A stretch of DNA of 64,000 bases from CAZICM01 sp964537685 (lineage in GTDB: Bacteria > Myxococcota_A > Polyangia > Polyangiales > Polyangiaceae): NCBI GenBank assembly GCA_964537685.1, contig CAZICM010000026.1:1-64000 (forward strand). Reading direction: 5' to 3'. The position numbers were made by a program, and so were the translations under genes. The notes beneath the pieces were generated by a model. It made no database searches and was not told the DNA's origin. It saw nothing but the letters and a program-made list of their open reading frames with translations. Shown here in pieces: positions 54,950 to 63,697 of the stretch. Positions within the stretch are counted from its first letter, which is position 1; each line of letters begins with the position of its first letter.

Positions 54950-55573
54950 CTAGGGGTCCAGCCCGCGCATCGCCAAAAACGTTTGGTAGAGCAAGCGAAA
55001 ACTAGGGGATTGATTTTTCTCTGGAATCATATAGGGAGCAATGGCGCGGGCCGCCTCTATCTTGCGGAACACGCTCTTATGATAACCCGCGCTTGATAGT
55101 ATGCGCCCAAGCGCCTCGGATGTGCCTCCCAAGATCTGATCAGGCTTGCGGTATGAAGCCTTCTGGGGAATATTTTGTGGCACTTTTGGATAGGCTTGCC
55201 TCACCGCTTCCCAATCGCCAAAAAAGAATGCTTCCAGTTCTTCGATCACGATCCGGTTGATGACTTGAAATATCCCTCCCGCCGCACGCGACTTGCTTGT
55301 TAAGCCGGACTCTTTCGCAATCAATTCAAGCCTGTTCTTCAGTTCAACACAGTCATCGCTATCCCGGTCGACCACAACAACAATACGGGCATCATCGGGC
55401 AACCATGATTTGTATCCCCGCAAGCGCGATGGCAACTGCTTGAGCAATTCTTGCTTCCCGGAAAATATCCGGATCTGATAGGGAATTGAGCCAAGCATGA
55501 CCGGTAGAAGTTGCATGAGCACAACTTCCATCGATGGCTCTTCAACCAGCACTTCAACCCGGGAAACCTTCAT
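54950..55573 (-). CDS. DUF4276-type protein, partner of AAA ATPase
   Basis: This 207-aa protein starts VSRVEVLVEEPSMEVVLMQLLP and has IVVVVDRDSDDCVELKNR near 70, the acidic DxD-type motif of DUF4276 proteins, which are thought to be TOPRIM-like. EELEAFFFGDWEAV follows. It overlaps the ATPase gene by 4 nt. DUF4276 proteins are regularly encoded beside RecF-like ATPases in defence loci; a nuclease effector function is plausible. Confidence 0.8.
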   Translation of the reverse strand: MKVSRVEVLVEEPSMEVVLMQLLPVMLGSIPYQIRIFSGKQELLKQLPSRLRGYKSWLPDDARIVVVVDRDSDDCVELKNRLELIAKESGLTSKSRAAGGIFQVINRIVIEELEAFFFGDWEAVRQAYPKVPQNIPQKASYRKPDQILGGTSEALGRILSSAGYHKSVFRKIEAARAIAPYMIPEKNQSPSFRLLYQTFLAMRGLDP

Positions 55574-56844
55574 GGTTTCTTCTTTCCGGGTAATCGTCCC
55601 CCTATCGCCGGGCTGAATGGATCGCCCACATTAAAATATCCCTCGGTCCACAATTGGCCGAGTTTGGCGCCTTCATCCATAAACGCCTTGATGCCCTGAA
55701 TCCGCGCGGCGTTTAGGGCCTGGGTGGCCCCGAGTTCATCCCGGTAAAGCAGACGCACTTCCTCAGGGCGAAATGCATTGAGCAGAAAAGGCGAATGGGT
55801 GGTAATCAAAAGCTGGGACCGTTCGGCCGTGGCTTGACATTCCTCGGCCAGTTCAGGAAGCAGCCGGTGATGTAGGAAATTTTCAGGTTCCTCTATGCCA
55901 ATAAACTGAGGAAGATCAGGGCTGTGGAGGACGACAAGATAGGCGAGCATCTTGAGCGTCCCATCAGAGGCAAAGCGGGATAGGATGGGCCGCTCAAAGG
56001 GTGCATCCTTGATCTGCAAGAGAAGGCGACCGTCGGGCATGGGTGTGGCTCTCACGCTTTCCAAACGGGGTATGCGGCACTGCAAAATGCCAAAAATCTT
56101 GTCGAGGATCGCGGGATGCTGCTCGCCTAGGTACTGAATTACATTGGAGAGGTTGTCGCCTGTCTTGCTTAGGCGTTCTTGCGGGCCAGCCTCCGGTTGA
56201 TTGCGGGTGTCTTCAATCGACAAATACGATACATACCAGTCGGCGATAAACTCGCGAAGGGCCGCCACGCGGGGATGTTCGGCAAGCTGGCCCAGGGTAT
56301 TGACGGCCAATAAATCGGGTGAGCGGAGCGGTAGATCAAATTTCTTGCGCGTTGCTTGTTCGTCGGGTTCATCGCCGCTTATCGCAAAGCCTTGTCCCCG
56401 CTCATATTTGAGAAACTTAAACGGATATCCGTGTTTCTTTCCGCGTCTCCATGCCAGGGATTCCTCGGCCACCACCAGCTTGCCCATCTCTTCGTCAACG
56501 GATAGGTGATAGGTCATCAGCGGTGAGTTTTCATCTTCCCGATATTTAAGCTCGATAACAACCGGTCCGGTCTGGCCGCGGGTCTTGATTTCCTTGGCGC
56601 GTCCCCGTCTGTCCCACGCATGCCGAAGGCCAAATTGAAAGCATTCGGAAAGGAAGTTGAAGACGTCGAAGACCGTTGATTTTCCGCTTCCGTTCGGCCC
56701 GAGTAGGACGGTTATCGGTGTGAGATCGTCGAGGGTTACAGAGCGGAGTGCACGGAAATTTTCGACGTGCAACTGTTCGATGCGGGCGGGTTGCTTGGGC
56801 AGATGCTGCTTTTTTTTCGCAGCAGGTGCTTTGGGGGAAGCCAT
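55570..56844 (-). CDS. RecF/OLD-like AAA ATPase (AAA_21 type)
   Basis: This 424-aa ATPase starts with a basic tract (PKAPAAKKKQHLPKQPARI) then LHVENFRALRSVTL. It has Walker A GPNGSGKST, Walker B FIGIEEPENFLHHR and switch His in ITTHSPFLLNAF. Together with the DUF4276 partner it forms a two-gene ABC-ATPase/TOPRIM-like module, similar in layout to characterised anti-phage pairs (for example PARIS, which uses a different DUF). Confidence 0.85.
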   Translation of the reverse strand: MASPKAPAAKKKQHLPKQPARIEQLHVENFRALRSVTLDDLTPITVLLGPNGSGKSTVFDVFNFLSECFQFGLRHAWDRRGRAKEIKTRGQTGPVVIELKYREDENSPLMTYHLSVDEEMGKLVVAEESLAWRRGKKHGYPFKFLKYERGQGFAISGDEPDEQATRKKFDLPLRSPDLLAVNTLGQLAEHPRVAALREFIADWYVSYLSIEDTRNQPEAGPQERLSKTGDNLSNVIQYLGEQHPAILDKIFGILQCRIPRLESVRATPMPDGRLLLQIKDAPFERPILSRFASDGTLKMLAYLVVLHSPDLPQFIGIEEPENFLHHRLLPELAEECQATAERSQLLITTHSPFLLNAFRPEEVRLLYRDELGATQALNAARIQGIKAFMDEGAKLGQLWTEGYFNVGDPFSPAIGGRLPGKKKP

Positions 56845-56905
56845 GCGCGGGACGACATCATAAGCATGGCGCTCATGTCAAGGCTTTAGTTTGAAAGCGA
56901 GAATA

Positions 56906-58960
56906 TCAAGGCAGCGGGCAGGCGTTGCCTTCCACGCAAATAATCTGCGTCAGATCCTTCGGATAGGTGCAGCAATTGTCAAAGTTGCCATTGCAGGACA
57001 ATGGACATGGACATTGGTTGCATCCCAGCGCAGGCTCAAATTGCCGGCAGTTGCCCGCTACGCAGACTTCATCCTGCGCGCATAGGTTGTTGCAGCCGCC
57101 GCAGTGGCGCGGGTCGGTCTGGGTGTGTACGCAGGAGTTGTTGCATTGTTGCGTGCCCATCGTGCAGTTGACGACGCATACGCCGTCTTGACAACGGGGG
57201 GTGTTGCCTGGGCAGACGTTGCCCACCATGCCGCAGTTGAGGGCACTGTTCATCAGGTCGATGCAGATGCCGTTCACCAGTGTAAGGCCAGGGCGGCATT
57301 CGCAGGCGCCGTTGTTGCAATATTGTAAGTCATTGCATTGGGCGTTCGCGCAGGCTCCGCAGCGGTTGGGGTCGTTCTGCAAGTCTTGGCAGTTGTTGCC
57401 AAAACAGTTGGTGAGTCCTGCCACGCAGCCGCATAGGCCCGTTGCGCATACGCCCCAGGTGTTGTCGCAGTCGTTGCCGCATTGGCCGCAGTTGTTCATG
57501 TCCGTCGTGAGGTCAGAACAGTTGTTGTTGCAGGCGTTGGTGCCCATGGGACAGACGCAATTGCCCGAGATGCACGAGGCGCCGTTGGGGCAGTCGTTGC
57601 CGCAAGCTCCGCAGTTGTTGACGTTGCTGGCAATGTCCGCGCAGGTGTTGCCGCACGCGACTTCTCCAAGGGGGCAGGTGCATTGGCCGGCAATGCAGGT
57701 GGCGCCGACGGGGCAGAAGACGCCGCAGGCTCCGCAGGAGATTTCGCTGGTGGCGATGTCGATGCAGCCAAGGTTTCCGCCGCAGTCAACCGCGCCCATG
57801 TTGCAGACGCAGGCGCCGGAGACGCACATGCCGTCAGGGCCGCAACTGTTGCCGCATACGCCGCAGTTCATCGGGTCGTTGGAGAGATCGGCGCAGGCGT
57901 TTTGGGCCTGGCAGGCGACTTGACCCACGGGGCACGCGCTGCATACGCCCGAGATGCACATCTGGCCGTCGAGACAGTCGTTGCCGCAGTTGCCGCAGTT
58001 GTTTACGTCTTTGGAGAGGTCCGCGCAGCCGGAGGGACAGGTGACCAGGCCGGCATCGCAGGTGCACGCGCCATTCATGCAGGTGGCGCCGACAAAGCAG
58101 TTGTTGCCGCACGCGCCGCAGTTGAGGTCGTCGGCTTGGTAGTCGACGCAGGCTCCGCCGCAGGCGTTGGGGAGATTGGGGGGGCATGCGCATTGGCCAG
58201 AAACGCAGGTGCCGTTGACGGGGCAGTCATTGCCGCAGGCGCCGCAGTTCTGGGTGTTGCTGGAGAGGTCGGCGCATACGCCCTGCTGGTTGCAGGAGAC
58301 AGAGCCGGCCGGGCATTCGCAAAGGCCGTTGATGCAGGCTGCGCCGGCGGGGCATATCGTTCCGCAAGCGCCGCAGTTGTCGGGATCGGACAGGAGATGC
58401 GTGCATACGCCGTTGCAGTTATCGGGAGTGGGAGCTTCGCAGGCTCCGCATTGGCCGCTGGTGCAGGCGGCGCCGACGGCGCAGTGGTTGCCGCAGAGGC
58501 CGCAGTTTTGGGGGTCGGCCGAAAGATCGAAGCAGCCCGAGCCGCAGTCGACCAAGCCGGCGGCGCAGTTGCACAGGCCCATGGCGCAGGTGCCGCCCGG
58601 TCCGCAGTTGATGCCGCAGGCGCCGCAGTTTTGGGTATCCGTCGAGGGTTCGACGCAGGAGGTGCCGCAGAGGATAGCGGTGGGGCTATCGCAGGCACAG
58701 GCTCCTGATGTACAAGTTCCGCCGGCTGGGCATGAGGTACCGCAAGCGCCGCAATTGGCCTCGTCGGTGGCCAAGTCCACACAATCGGCTCCACATTGCG
58801 TATTGGGCGTCGTGCAAGCCATTCCGCTGCTGCTGCTTCCGCTGCTGCTGCTGCTGGTTGTGCTGGTGCCCGTGGTTTCGTCGCCTCCGCAACTCGCCCA
58901 CGCAGACACACCAATACACAACAGGGCAACCACCCGCAGCCAATGCTGAAGACGGTTCAT
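56906..58960 (-). CDS. Stig1-like Cys-repeat lipoprotein
   Basis: This 684-aa lipoprotein has signal with ASCGG lipobox, Ser/Thr linker and about 14 units of about 42 residues. The pattern is CxxxCVDLxxDxxNCGxCGxxCxxGxxCxxGxCxC, similar to stigma-specific Stig1/EGF-like domains found in many myxobacterial surface proteins. The last Cys cluster (CNQCPCPLSCNGNFDNCC) ends the protein. It is a likely adhesion or structural surface protein. It has no obvious link to the flanking defence genes. Confidence 0.85.
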   Translation of the reverse strand: MNRLQHWLRVVALLCIGVSAWASCGGDETTGTSTTSSSSSGSSSSGMACTTPNTQCGADCVDLATDEANCGACGTSCPAGGTCTSGACACDSPTAILCGTSCVEPSTDTQNCGACGINCGPGGTCAMGLCNCAAGLVDCGSGCFDLSADPQNCGLCGNHCAVGAACTSGQCGACEAPTPDNCNGVCTHLLSDPDNCGACGTICPAGAACINGLCECPAGSVSCNQQGVCADLSSNTQNCGACGNDCPVNGTCVSGQCACPPNLPNACGGACVDYQADDLNCGACGNNCFVGATCMNGACTCDAGLVTCPSGCADLSKDVNNCGNCGNDCLDGQMCISGVCSACPVGQVACQAQNACADLSNDPMNCGVCGNSCGPDGMCVSGACVCNMGAVDCGGNLGCIDIATSEISCGACGVFCPVGATCIAGQCTCPLGEVACGNTCADIASNVNNCGACGNDCPNGASCISGNCVCPMGTNACNNNCSDLTTDMNNCGQCGNDCDNTWGVCATGLCGCVAGLTNCFGNNCQDLQNDPNRCGACANAQCNDLQYCNNGACECRPGLTLVNGICIDLMNSALNCGMVGNVCPGNTPRCQDGVCVVNCTMGTQQCNNSCVHTQTDPRHCGGCNNLCAQDEVCVAGNCRQFEPALGCNQCPCPLSCNGNFDNCCTYPKDLTQIICVEGNACPLP

Positions 58961-59170
58961 TCAGACCTCCATGATTATCGGGACATTTAAGACGCTGGGG
59001 TTGTCCGCAGGGCGAGCATCCCCGTTCGGTGTAGAGCCCGGGCTTATCGAAAAGGGATCAGGTTTTTTGGGGTGGGTCCGCGGGGGTTGTAGAGAAGCAC
59101 TCCAGCGCTGCGTTACTTGGACTGCACTGGAGGAGGCCGAGGCGTGGCGCTGCCCATCAGCACGGACCAG
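58961..59170. other. Intergenic region
   Basis: These 210 bases lie between the Stig1-like lipoprotein start and the end of the toxin-like cassette. No ORF of coding character, tRNA or repeat was seen. It should hold the promoter of the lipoprotein gene, but I could not identify it with confidence. Confidence 0.5.
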
Positions 59171-59902
59171 CTACCGCTGCGGCCACTCGGCCAGCACGTC
59201 GTTACTGTTCATCCTGTAGAAGCGCATGCCTCCGAGCTCCGCGACACGCTCGAGGTCGAGATCCGTGAGAATTGGGACGAAGTTTTTGAACACATCACCA
59301 TGAGTGATCTCGAAGGCTTCGCGCGTGTCGTGCGAAATGATGAGCCGAGGAGCTGCCCACTCGCCACCATGGATTGCTGCCAGCCGCCGCTTGGTCTCCG
59401 GCCGGAGTGTGAAACGAAGACCCTCGGCGCTCTGCTCAACGTCGACCTCCAAAGGTTCATGCGTGCGCCATTCCGGTTCGCGTGGATTCCTAAGAAGGTC
59501 CAGTGCATGCTCGGCAATCTGCGCGAGCTCTGCTTTAACGTGAACCTTATCGAGGCCGGACTGCGCGCCAAAACGGATCGCAACAGTGCCAATGGTGTCC
59601 GTCACTGGCAGGCGTTCAAGGGAAACCGTGGCGATGAAGGTCTGGATTGCATCCTGGATCTGCTCAATGCGCGTTTCGTCAGCGGTCACGACATCGATGA
59701 AACTGAGGACCCTGTTACCACCAGGCGCAATCTCCACATGTTCCGGACCTCGAATCCCAATGTGCTCGTCCGCGACCAGTTCCACCACGGGTCGATCCCA
59801 CGCCATGCCAGGCACAACTTCATTTCCATGCCGATACAGGAATGCATTGATGCCGGTCTTTCTCTTCGCGATCGAGTATACGCGCTGCGCTGTTAGATAC
59901 AT
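59171..59902 (-). CDS. Unknown protein, third gene of the Tse2-like cassette
   Basis: This 243-aa protein starts at ATG overlapping the previous stop by 1 nt (TGATG). It has an alpha/beta composition with no membrane segment; segments such as VSLERLPVTDTIGTVAIRFGA and SLIISHDTREAFEITHG-like LIISHDTREAFEI are distinctive but match no family I know. It could be an immunity or regulatory partner of the toxin candidate. Confidence 0.65.
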   Translation of the reverse strand: MYLTAQRVYSIAKRKTGINAFLYRHGNEVVPGMAWDRPVVELVADEHIGIRGPEHVEIAPGGNRVLSFIDVVTADETRIEQIQDAIQTFIATVSLERLPVTDTIGTVAIRFGAQSGLDKVHVKAELAQIAEHALDLLRNPREPEWRTHEPLEVDVEQSAEGLRFTLRPETKRRLAAIHGGEWAAPRLIISHDTREAFEITHGDVFKNFVPILTDLDLERVAELGGMRFYRMNSNDVLAEWPQR

Positions 59903-60174
59903 CAGGCCGCTTCCTTCCTGCGAGGTGGCAGTTCCCGGTCAACCCACACATCCTCGTCCACCACCGTCCGAATCGGCAGGGGGCTCTCACGAACAAGCGA
60001 CCGAATAGGCTCTGCACTCACTGCGGCTTGATCCTCCGCGGACAGCCGTGACCACACAGCGTCCATCTTCTCCAAGAGTTCGTCCTCCTCAGGCGATTCA
60101 GCTCCGCGATGAATCCATCGGATACGCACGAGTTCGTCTTCAAGAGACCTATATTTGGCAAGCGCCTCAGACAT
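59902..60174 (-). CDS. Small acidic protein, antitoxin candidate
   Basis: This 90-aa helical acidic protein (SLEDELVRIRWIHRGAESPEEDELLEKMDAV) has a C-terminal segment with Pro and Arg (PIRTVVDEDVWVDRELPPRRKE). It starts 8 nt inside the toxin gene and overlaps the next gene by 1 nt. The coupling and acidity are as expected for an antitoxin. Confidence 0.7.
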   Translation of the reverse strand: MSEALAKYRSLEDELVRIRWIHRGAESPEEDELLEKMDAVWSRLSAEDQAAVSAEPIRSLVRESPLPIRTVVDEDVWVDRELPPRRKEAA

Positions 60175-60652
60175 CGTACACCTTCCATGATGGACGCGTA
60201 ATCGCAGAGTCCAGGAAGCGAATGAGTTCTAGCAAGGTTTGTTCATTGTACGCCTCCCATGATGTACGCGTATTCGCAAGAGCGGCCTCATATTCTTTGA
60301 GAGGACAACGTACCGCTGGTTCGATGAGTGCGTGCGGCGGGCGATCCTCATTCAGATTCAGATCCTTAGCGACCGCGTTCACGGGAAGGGAGAAGACCGG
60401 ATCTCGTCCCTCTCCACCCAACGCTTGGGGCTTTCGATGCTTCGGAAGCCCGCGGGGATCGTCCATCGCAACAGAGAGGCCCTGGCCGGGAGCGACGTGA
60501 CCAGAAGCATCAGGGTAAACGTCGAACTGCGGCGGATCCTCTGGAACTGCACCAAAGGCAGAGACCCTTACGCCCAGAGTTCGAGCGGTTCGGCCCAGCA
60601 CCGGGAGGCGATCGTCCGCCTTCTTCATCGCACGAAACATCAAACGGTTCAT
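60167..60652 (-). CDS. Tse2-like ADP-ribosyltransferase toxin candidate
   Basis: This 161-aa protein resembles the Tse2 ADP-ribosyltransferase toxin group. It has LGRTARTLGVR, a GLSVAMDDPRGLPKHRKPQALGG block, DPVFSLPV and ALIEPAVRCPLKEYEAALANTR, the ordered signatures I associate with that family. ATG 60652 is chosen since GGAG lies 6 nt upstream and the predicted promoter at 60705-60733 would put the mRNA start near 60698. GTG 60694 would be nearly leaderless. Its C-terminus contains an in-frame 24-codon duplication. Confidence 0.75.
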   Translation of the reverse strand: MNRLMFRAMKKADDRLPVLGRTARTLGVRVSAFGAVPEDPPQFDVYPDASGHVAPGQGLSVAMDDPRGLPKHRKPQALGGEGRDPVFSLPVNAVAKDLNLNEDRPPHALIEPAVRCPLKEYEAALANTRTSWEAYNEQTLLELIRFLDSAITRPSWKVYDV

Positions 60653-60704
60653 CCGGTTCTCCGGGTAGTACAGTTCCGTTTTGCCTGCACCCACAACAAG
60701 TGCG

Positions 60705-60733
60705 TGTTTAATACAGCTTGACCGCTATGTCAA
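60705..60733 (-). promoter_or_regulatory. Sigma70-type promoter for the Tse2-like cassette
   Basis: On the minus strand TTGACA (60733-60728) is followed after 17 bases by TAAACA (60710-60705). The -35 box is consensus; the -10 box is imperfect. The surrounding 60710-60780 is AT-rich. Transcription would begin near 60698, 46 nt before the favoured ATG. Confidence 0.6.
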
Positions 60734-60828
60734 CAAAAATCTTGCAAATTTACTCAAAAGAAAATTCCTTACGCTCGCCGCCCGACTCGCCCTACGCCCT
60801 TTTAAACAGACCCACCACCCATAACCCT

Positions 60829-61208
60829 CGGTGCCGAGGAGGCGCAAGTCTCATTTTGAGAATCCTGATTTTCCGCCGCCTAAGCACGAGTTTCATTTTG
60901 AGAATCCTGATTTTCCGCCGCCTAGCCACGAGTTTCATTTTGAGAATCCTGATTTTCCGCCGCCTAGCCACGAGTTTTATTTTGAAGATCGCGCTCAGCC
61001 GCCGCCGCGAGCCGATCTTTAAAATCCATCATGTTGCCGGAGGAAGGTATAAGATGTGATTTATTCTGAGACAAGGCTAAGAGTGTTGCCTGGTATACAT
61101 TCTTATCCTGAAGATCGCCTCCCGAGCATGCCAAAGGGGTCACTTGAGGTTAAAAAGGGGGCTTATCCGGGCCGGAATAGCCCGCGCGCAGATGAAGATC
61201 GGGACGCG
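60829..61208. repeat. Copy B of the roughly 380-bp repeat flanking the accessory island
   Basis: This copy is in the same orientation as 43834-44213 and aligns without indels (offset 16,995). It has the three 42-bp units with core CATTTTGAGAATCCTGATTT. An open 63-codon frame at 60831-61022 equals the length of that in copy A. It sits just upstream of the Tse2-like cassette and downstream of the HEAT-repeat gene. The bases 61023-61217 include the less conserved half of the repeat and hold no gene that I can support. Confidence 0.8.
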
Positions 61209-61217
61209 GTTGAGATT

Positions 61218-62473
61218 TTAACGCTCATTTTGCGGCAATCCAAACTGTTCAATGAACGCAGCCCGGATATTTAATGCCTTGGCCCTTGGACCTTTGATGA
61301 TTTTGTAGAGGCGTTTTTTTAACTTTTCATCGTGCTTGTGGAGGCCCAGGGCCGCTATCGCTTTGATGGCGCTGCTTTCCCGGCCTTCTTCGACCATCTG
61401 AACGAGGTATTGATTGGCTTCGTCAAGGCGCAATAGCGCGATGGCCAAGTAGAGGGTCTCTTCGGAAACGTTGGGTATCGGGGCTTGACGCGCTTTTTTT
61501 AACGCTTCGAGCGCCGCGGGTAGGCGGGATTCTCCAAGCGCAATGGCCGCGGCTTCTTCTCCGCCTTCAAGGGCGGATGCGACAAGGGGTACATATCGCT
61601 TGGGGGCAATCTTTAGCATTCCTCGATAGCAGGCGCCGAGAACATCGGATTCGGCATCGCCGTTCATGACTTTTAGATGGAGGATGGCTCCCACGGTATC
61701 TTCCCCGGTGGCGGTGAGGGCTTCCGCAGCCGCGGCCCGGGTGTCGGGTTCGGGGTCCATTAAGAGGGGGGTGATTTCCTGTATCGCTTCACTGAATTCT
61801 AGTTGGACCAAGGCAAAGGCGCATAGGCCGCGAAGGCTCGATGCCGTGTCAACGGGTGGGCCAAAGCTGTGCTCGCGTTGAATGACGCGAAGGCCAATCA
61901 GGTAAAGGTCATAGAGGGGAGCTTCAAAATATAAAAGTGCTTCGATAAGGGCTTTTTTGCCAAAGCATCCCCGGTCGGTTTCTTGTTTGAGCGGGACGAG
62001 GCGCTGAAAGGCGGCGGCCAAGTCGGGGATGAGTTCGCGAAGGTCGAGGGCTTGGGCGGCTTTGGCGGCTTCGCAGAGGAGGAATCCGTTGGTGTCGCCT
62101 AGGTAGGCGCGGAGTTCGGCGGGGGCGCTTTGGGGATGTTCGGCCACGAGGGCGCGAATGCGAAAGATTTTTTCGTCGAGGCGGAGGGGGCGAGCGGGGC
62201 GGGCGGGGACGGGACGAGAAGGTGGTGTGGGTGGTGTGGGTGGTGTGGGTGGTGTGGGTGGTGTGGGTGGTGTGGNNNNNNNNNNNNNNNNNNNNNNNNN
62301 NNNNNNNNNNNNNNNNNNNNNNNNNNNNNNNNNNNNNNNNNNNNNNNNNNNNNNNNNNNNNNNNNNNNNNNNNNNGGTGGTGTGGGTGGTGTGGGTGGTG
62401 TGGGTGGTGTGGGTGGTGTGGGTGGTGTGGAACGGGACGGGACGGGACGGGAAGAAGGGGTGGTGCGTTTCAT
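61218..62473 (-). CDS. HEAT-repeat protein with Thr-Pro-Pro linker, broken by assembly gap
   Basis: The HEAT-like helical repeats (LCAFALVQLEFSEAIQEITPLLMD, TRAAAAEALTATGE, DAESDVLGACYRGMLKI, ALEALKKARQAP) occupy residues after the gap and mediate protein contacts. Upstream is a 9-bp repeat encoding Thr-Pro-Pro in the frame of the HEAT domain, interrupted by 100 N at 62276-62375. With the N run at face value the frame shifts to His-Thr-Thr, which shows that the N length is not the true gap. The ATG at 62473 (MKRTTPSSRPVPS) restores the TPP frame on the other side and is my preferred start. The true length is unknown. Confidence 0.72.
62222..62428. repeat. 9-bp tandem repeat with assembly gap of 100 N
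   Basis: The plus strand reads GGTGGTGTG repeated on both sides of the N run (62276-62375). It encodes a Thr-Pro-Pro linker on the minus strand. The 100-N size is a convention for gaps of unknown length, so copy number is not known. Confidence 0.92.
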
Positions 62474-62569
62474 GGCGTTTTCGTTGGGCTGTTTGGATTT
62501 GTTTAAATTTTGTTTGAGATGGACGCAACTTCGGCATGGCTCGCGGCGATATAGGAATAGAGGGTGCCG

Positions 62570-63697
62570 ATGCGGGTTCAAAGCCGGTGTATCAGGGCCG
62601 CCGATCCAGATTATCCTGTAAAGCTAAAGGATTTGGAACGGCTATTGCGGAACAGGGGGGATATTTTGCCCGATTTGTATGTGCGGGGTTCGTTGCCGGC
62701 GATGCCGGGGGTGGCGGTGGTGGGGACGAGGCATCCGAGTGGAGAGGCGGAAGCGTTTACGCGCGCCTTGGTGGGGGAGCTGGTGCGGGCGGGGTTGTGT
62801 ATTTGGTCGGGCGGGGCGCTGGGTATCGATGGAGCCGCTCATGAGGGGGCGCTTGAGGCGGATGGGGCGACGGTGGTGGTGATGGGCTGTGGGTTGGCTC
62901 AGGTGTATCCGCCTCAGCATCAGGGGCTGTTCGAGCGGGTGCTGCAGAGGGCCGGAGAGGCGAAGGGGGCGCTGGTCGCGAGGGTGCCGGATGATACGCC
63001 GCCTTTGCCGATGGGGTTCTCAAAGCGAAACGAGGTGCTGGCGGCGGCGACGGCGGCGACGGTGGTGATTCAGGCCGGCTTTAAGAGTGGTGCGCGCAAT
63101 ACGGCGGCGGCGGCGCGCAGGCTGGGCAGGCCGCTGTTTGCGGTGCCTTACGCGCCTTGGGATGAGCGGGGTCAGGGGTGTGCTGTGGAGCTTGCGCTGG
63201 GCGCGAAGGCGCTGACGTGCGCGGCGGATTTGCTGGAGGCGCTGGCGGCCGAGGGGCTTGCGCTGAAGGTGCCTAAGCGAACGCTTCCTCATCGTTCGGG
63301 GCTTCAGCTTTCGCTTGCCGATCTGCGGGCGAGGAATGTCAAAACACCCGGAAAATCAAGCCCGGCGAGCATGTCCGGGGGATCTTCAATGACCGCTCCC
63401 ACATTGTCTTCCGCGCACGCGCGCGCGCCTGCTTCTCAAATTCCCAGCGAATGCGAAACAATTTTTTCCGCGCTCTCAGAAGAGCCTCAGCATCTCGACG
63501 AAATTTGCGAGAAAATTCAGGGCAGCGCACATCTTGTGCTCGAGGGTCTCTTGACGTTGACTTTGTTGGCCGTAGTAGTAGAGGAGCCCGCCGGGTTTTA
63601 TAGACGCCGGATGGGCTTGGGTGATCCGAGCTCGGATTCCGTTGAGCTTAAAGCTCGATCGCCCCCAACTATTTCAACCCGAGAGCTGCGAGACTGA
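62570..63697 (+). CDS. dprA: DNA-processing protein DprA
   Basis: This 375-aa protein has the Rossmann-like DprA core: VAVVGTRHPSGEAE, IWSGGALGIDGAAHEGAL, VVMGCGLAQVYPPQH and PPLPMGFSKRNEVLAA, then GARNTAAAARRLGRPLFAVPY. DprA loads RecA on incoming single-stranded DNA in natural transformation. A C-terminal extension has a winged-helix-like end. The ATG at 62570 has AGAGGG upstream (GTG 62564 also possible). It overlaps topA by 1 nt, a common neighbourhood. Confidence 0.92.
   Translation: MRVQSRCIRAADPDYPVKLKDLERLLRNRGDILPDLYVRGSLPAMPGVAVVGTRHPSGEAEAFTRALVGELVRAGLCIWSGGALGIDGAAHEGALEADGATVVVMGCGLAQVYPPQHQGLFERVLQRAGEAKGALVARVPDDTPPLPMGFSKRNEVLAAATAATVVIQAGFKSGARNTAAAARRLGRPLFAVPYAPWDERGQGCAVELALGAKALTCAADLLEALAAEGLALKVPKRTLPHRSGLQLSLADLRARNVKTPGKSSPASMSGGSSMTAPTLSSAHARAPASQIPSECETIFSALSEEPQHLDEICEKIQGSAHLVLEGLLTLTLLAVVVEEPAGFYRRRMGLGDPSSDSVELKARSPPTISTRELRD

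Noticed and set aside
57482..58708. 408-codon Ala-rich frame on the plus strand
   Set aside because: It is antisense to the Stig1-like lipoprotein; the repeats of that gene keep this frame open.
59117..59896. 259-codon plus-strand frame
   Set aside because: It is antisense to the 243-aa gene, which has overlaps with its neighbours and a promoter in the other direction.
43834..61208. Composite transposon
   Set aside because: The flanking repeats contain no transposase and no terminal inverted repeats; direct-repeat island status is kept as a finding without naming a mobile-element type.
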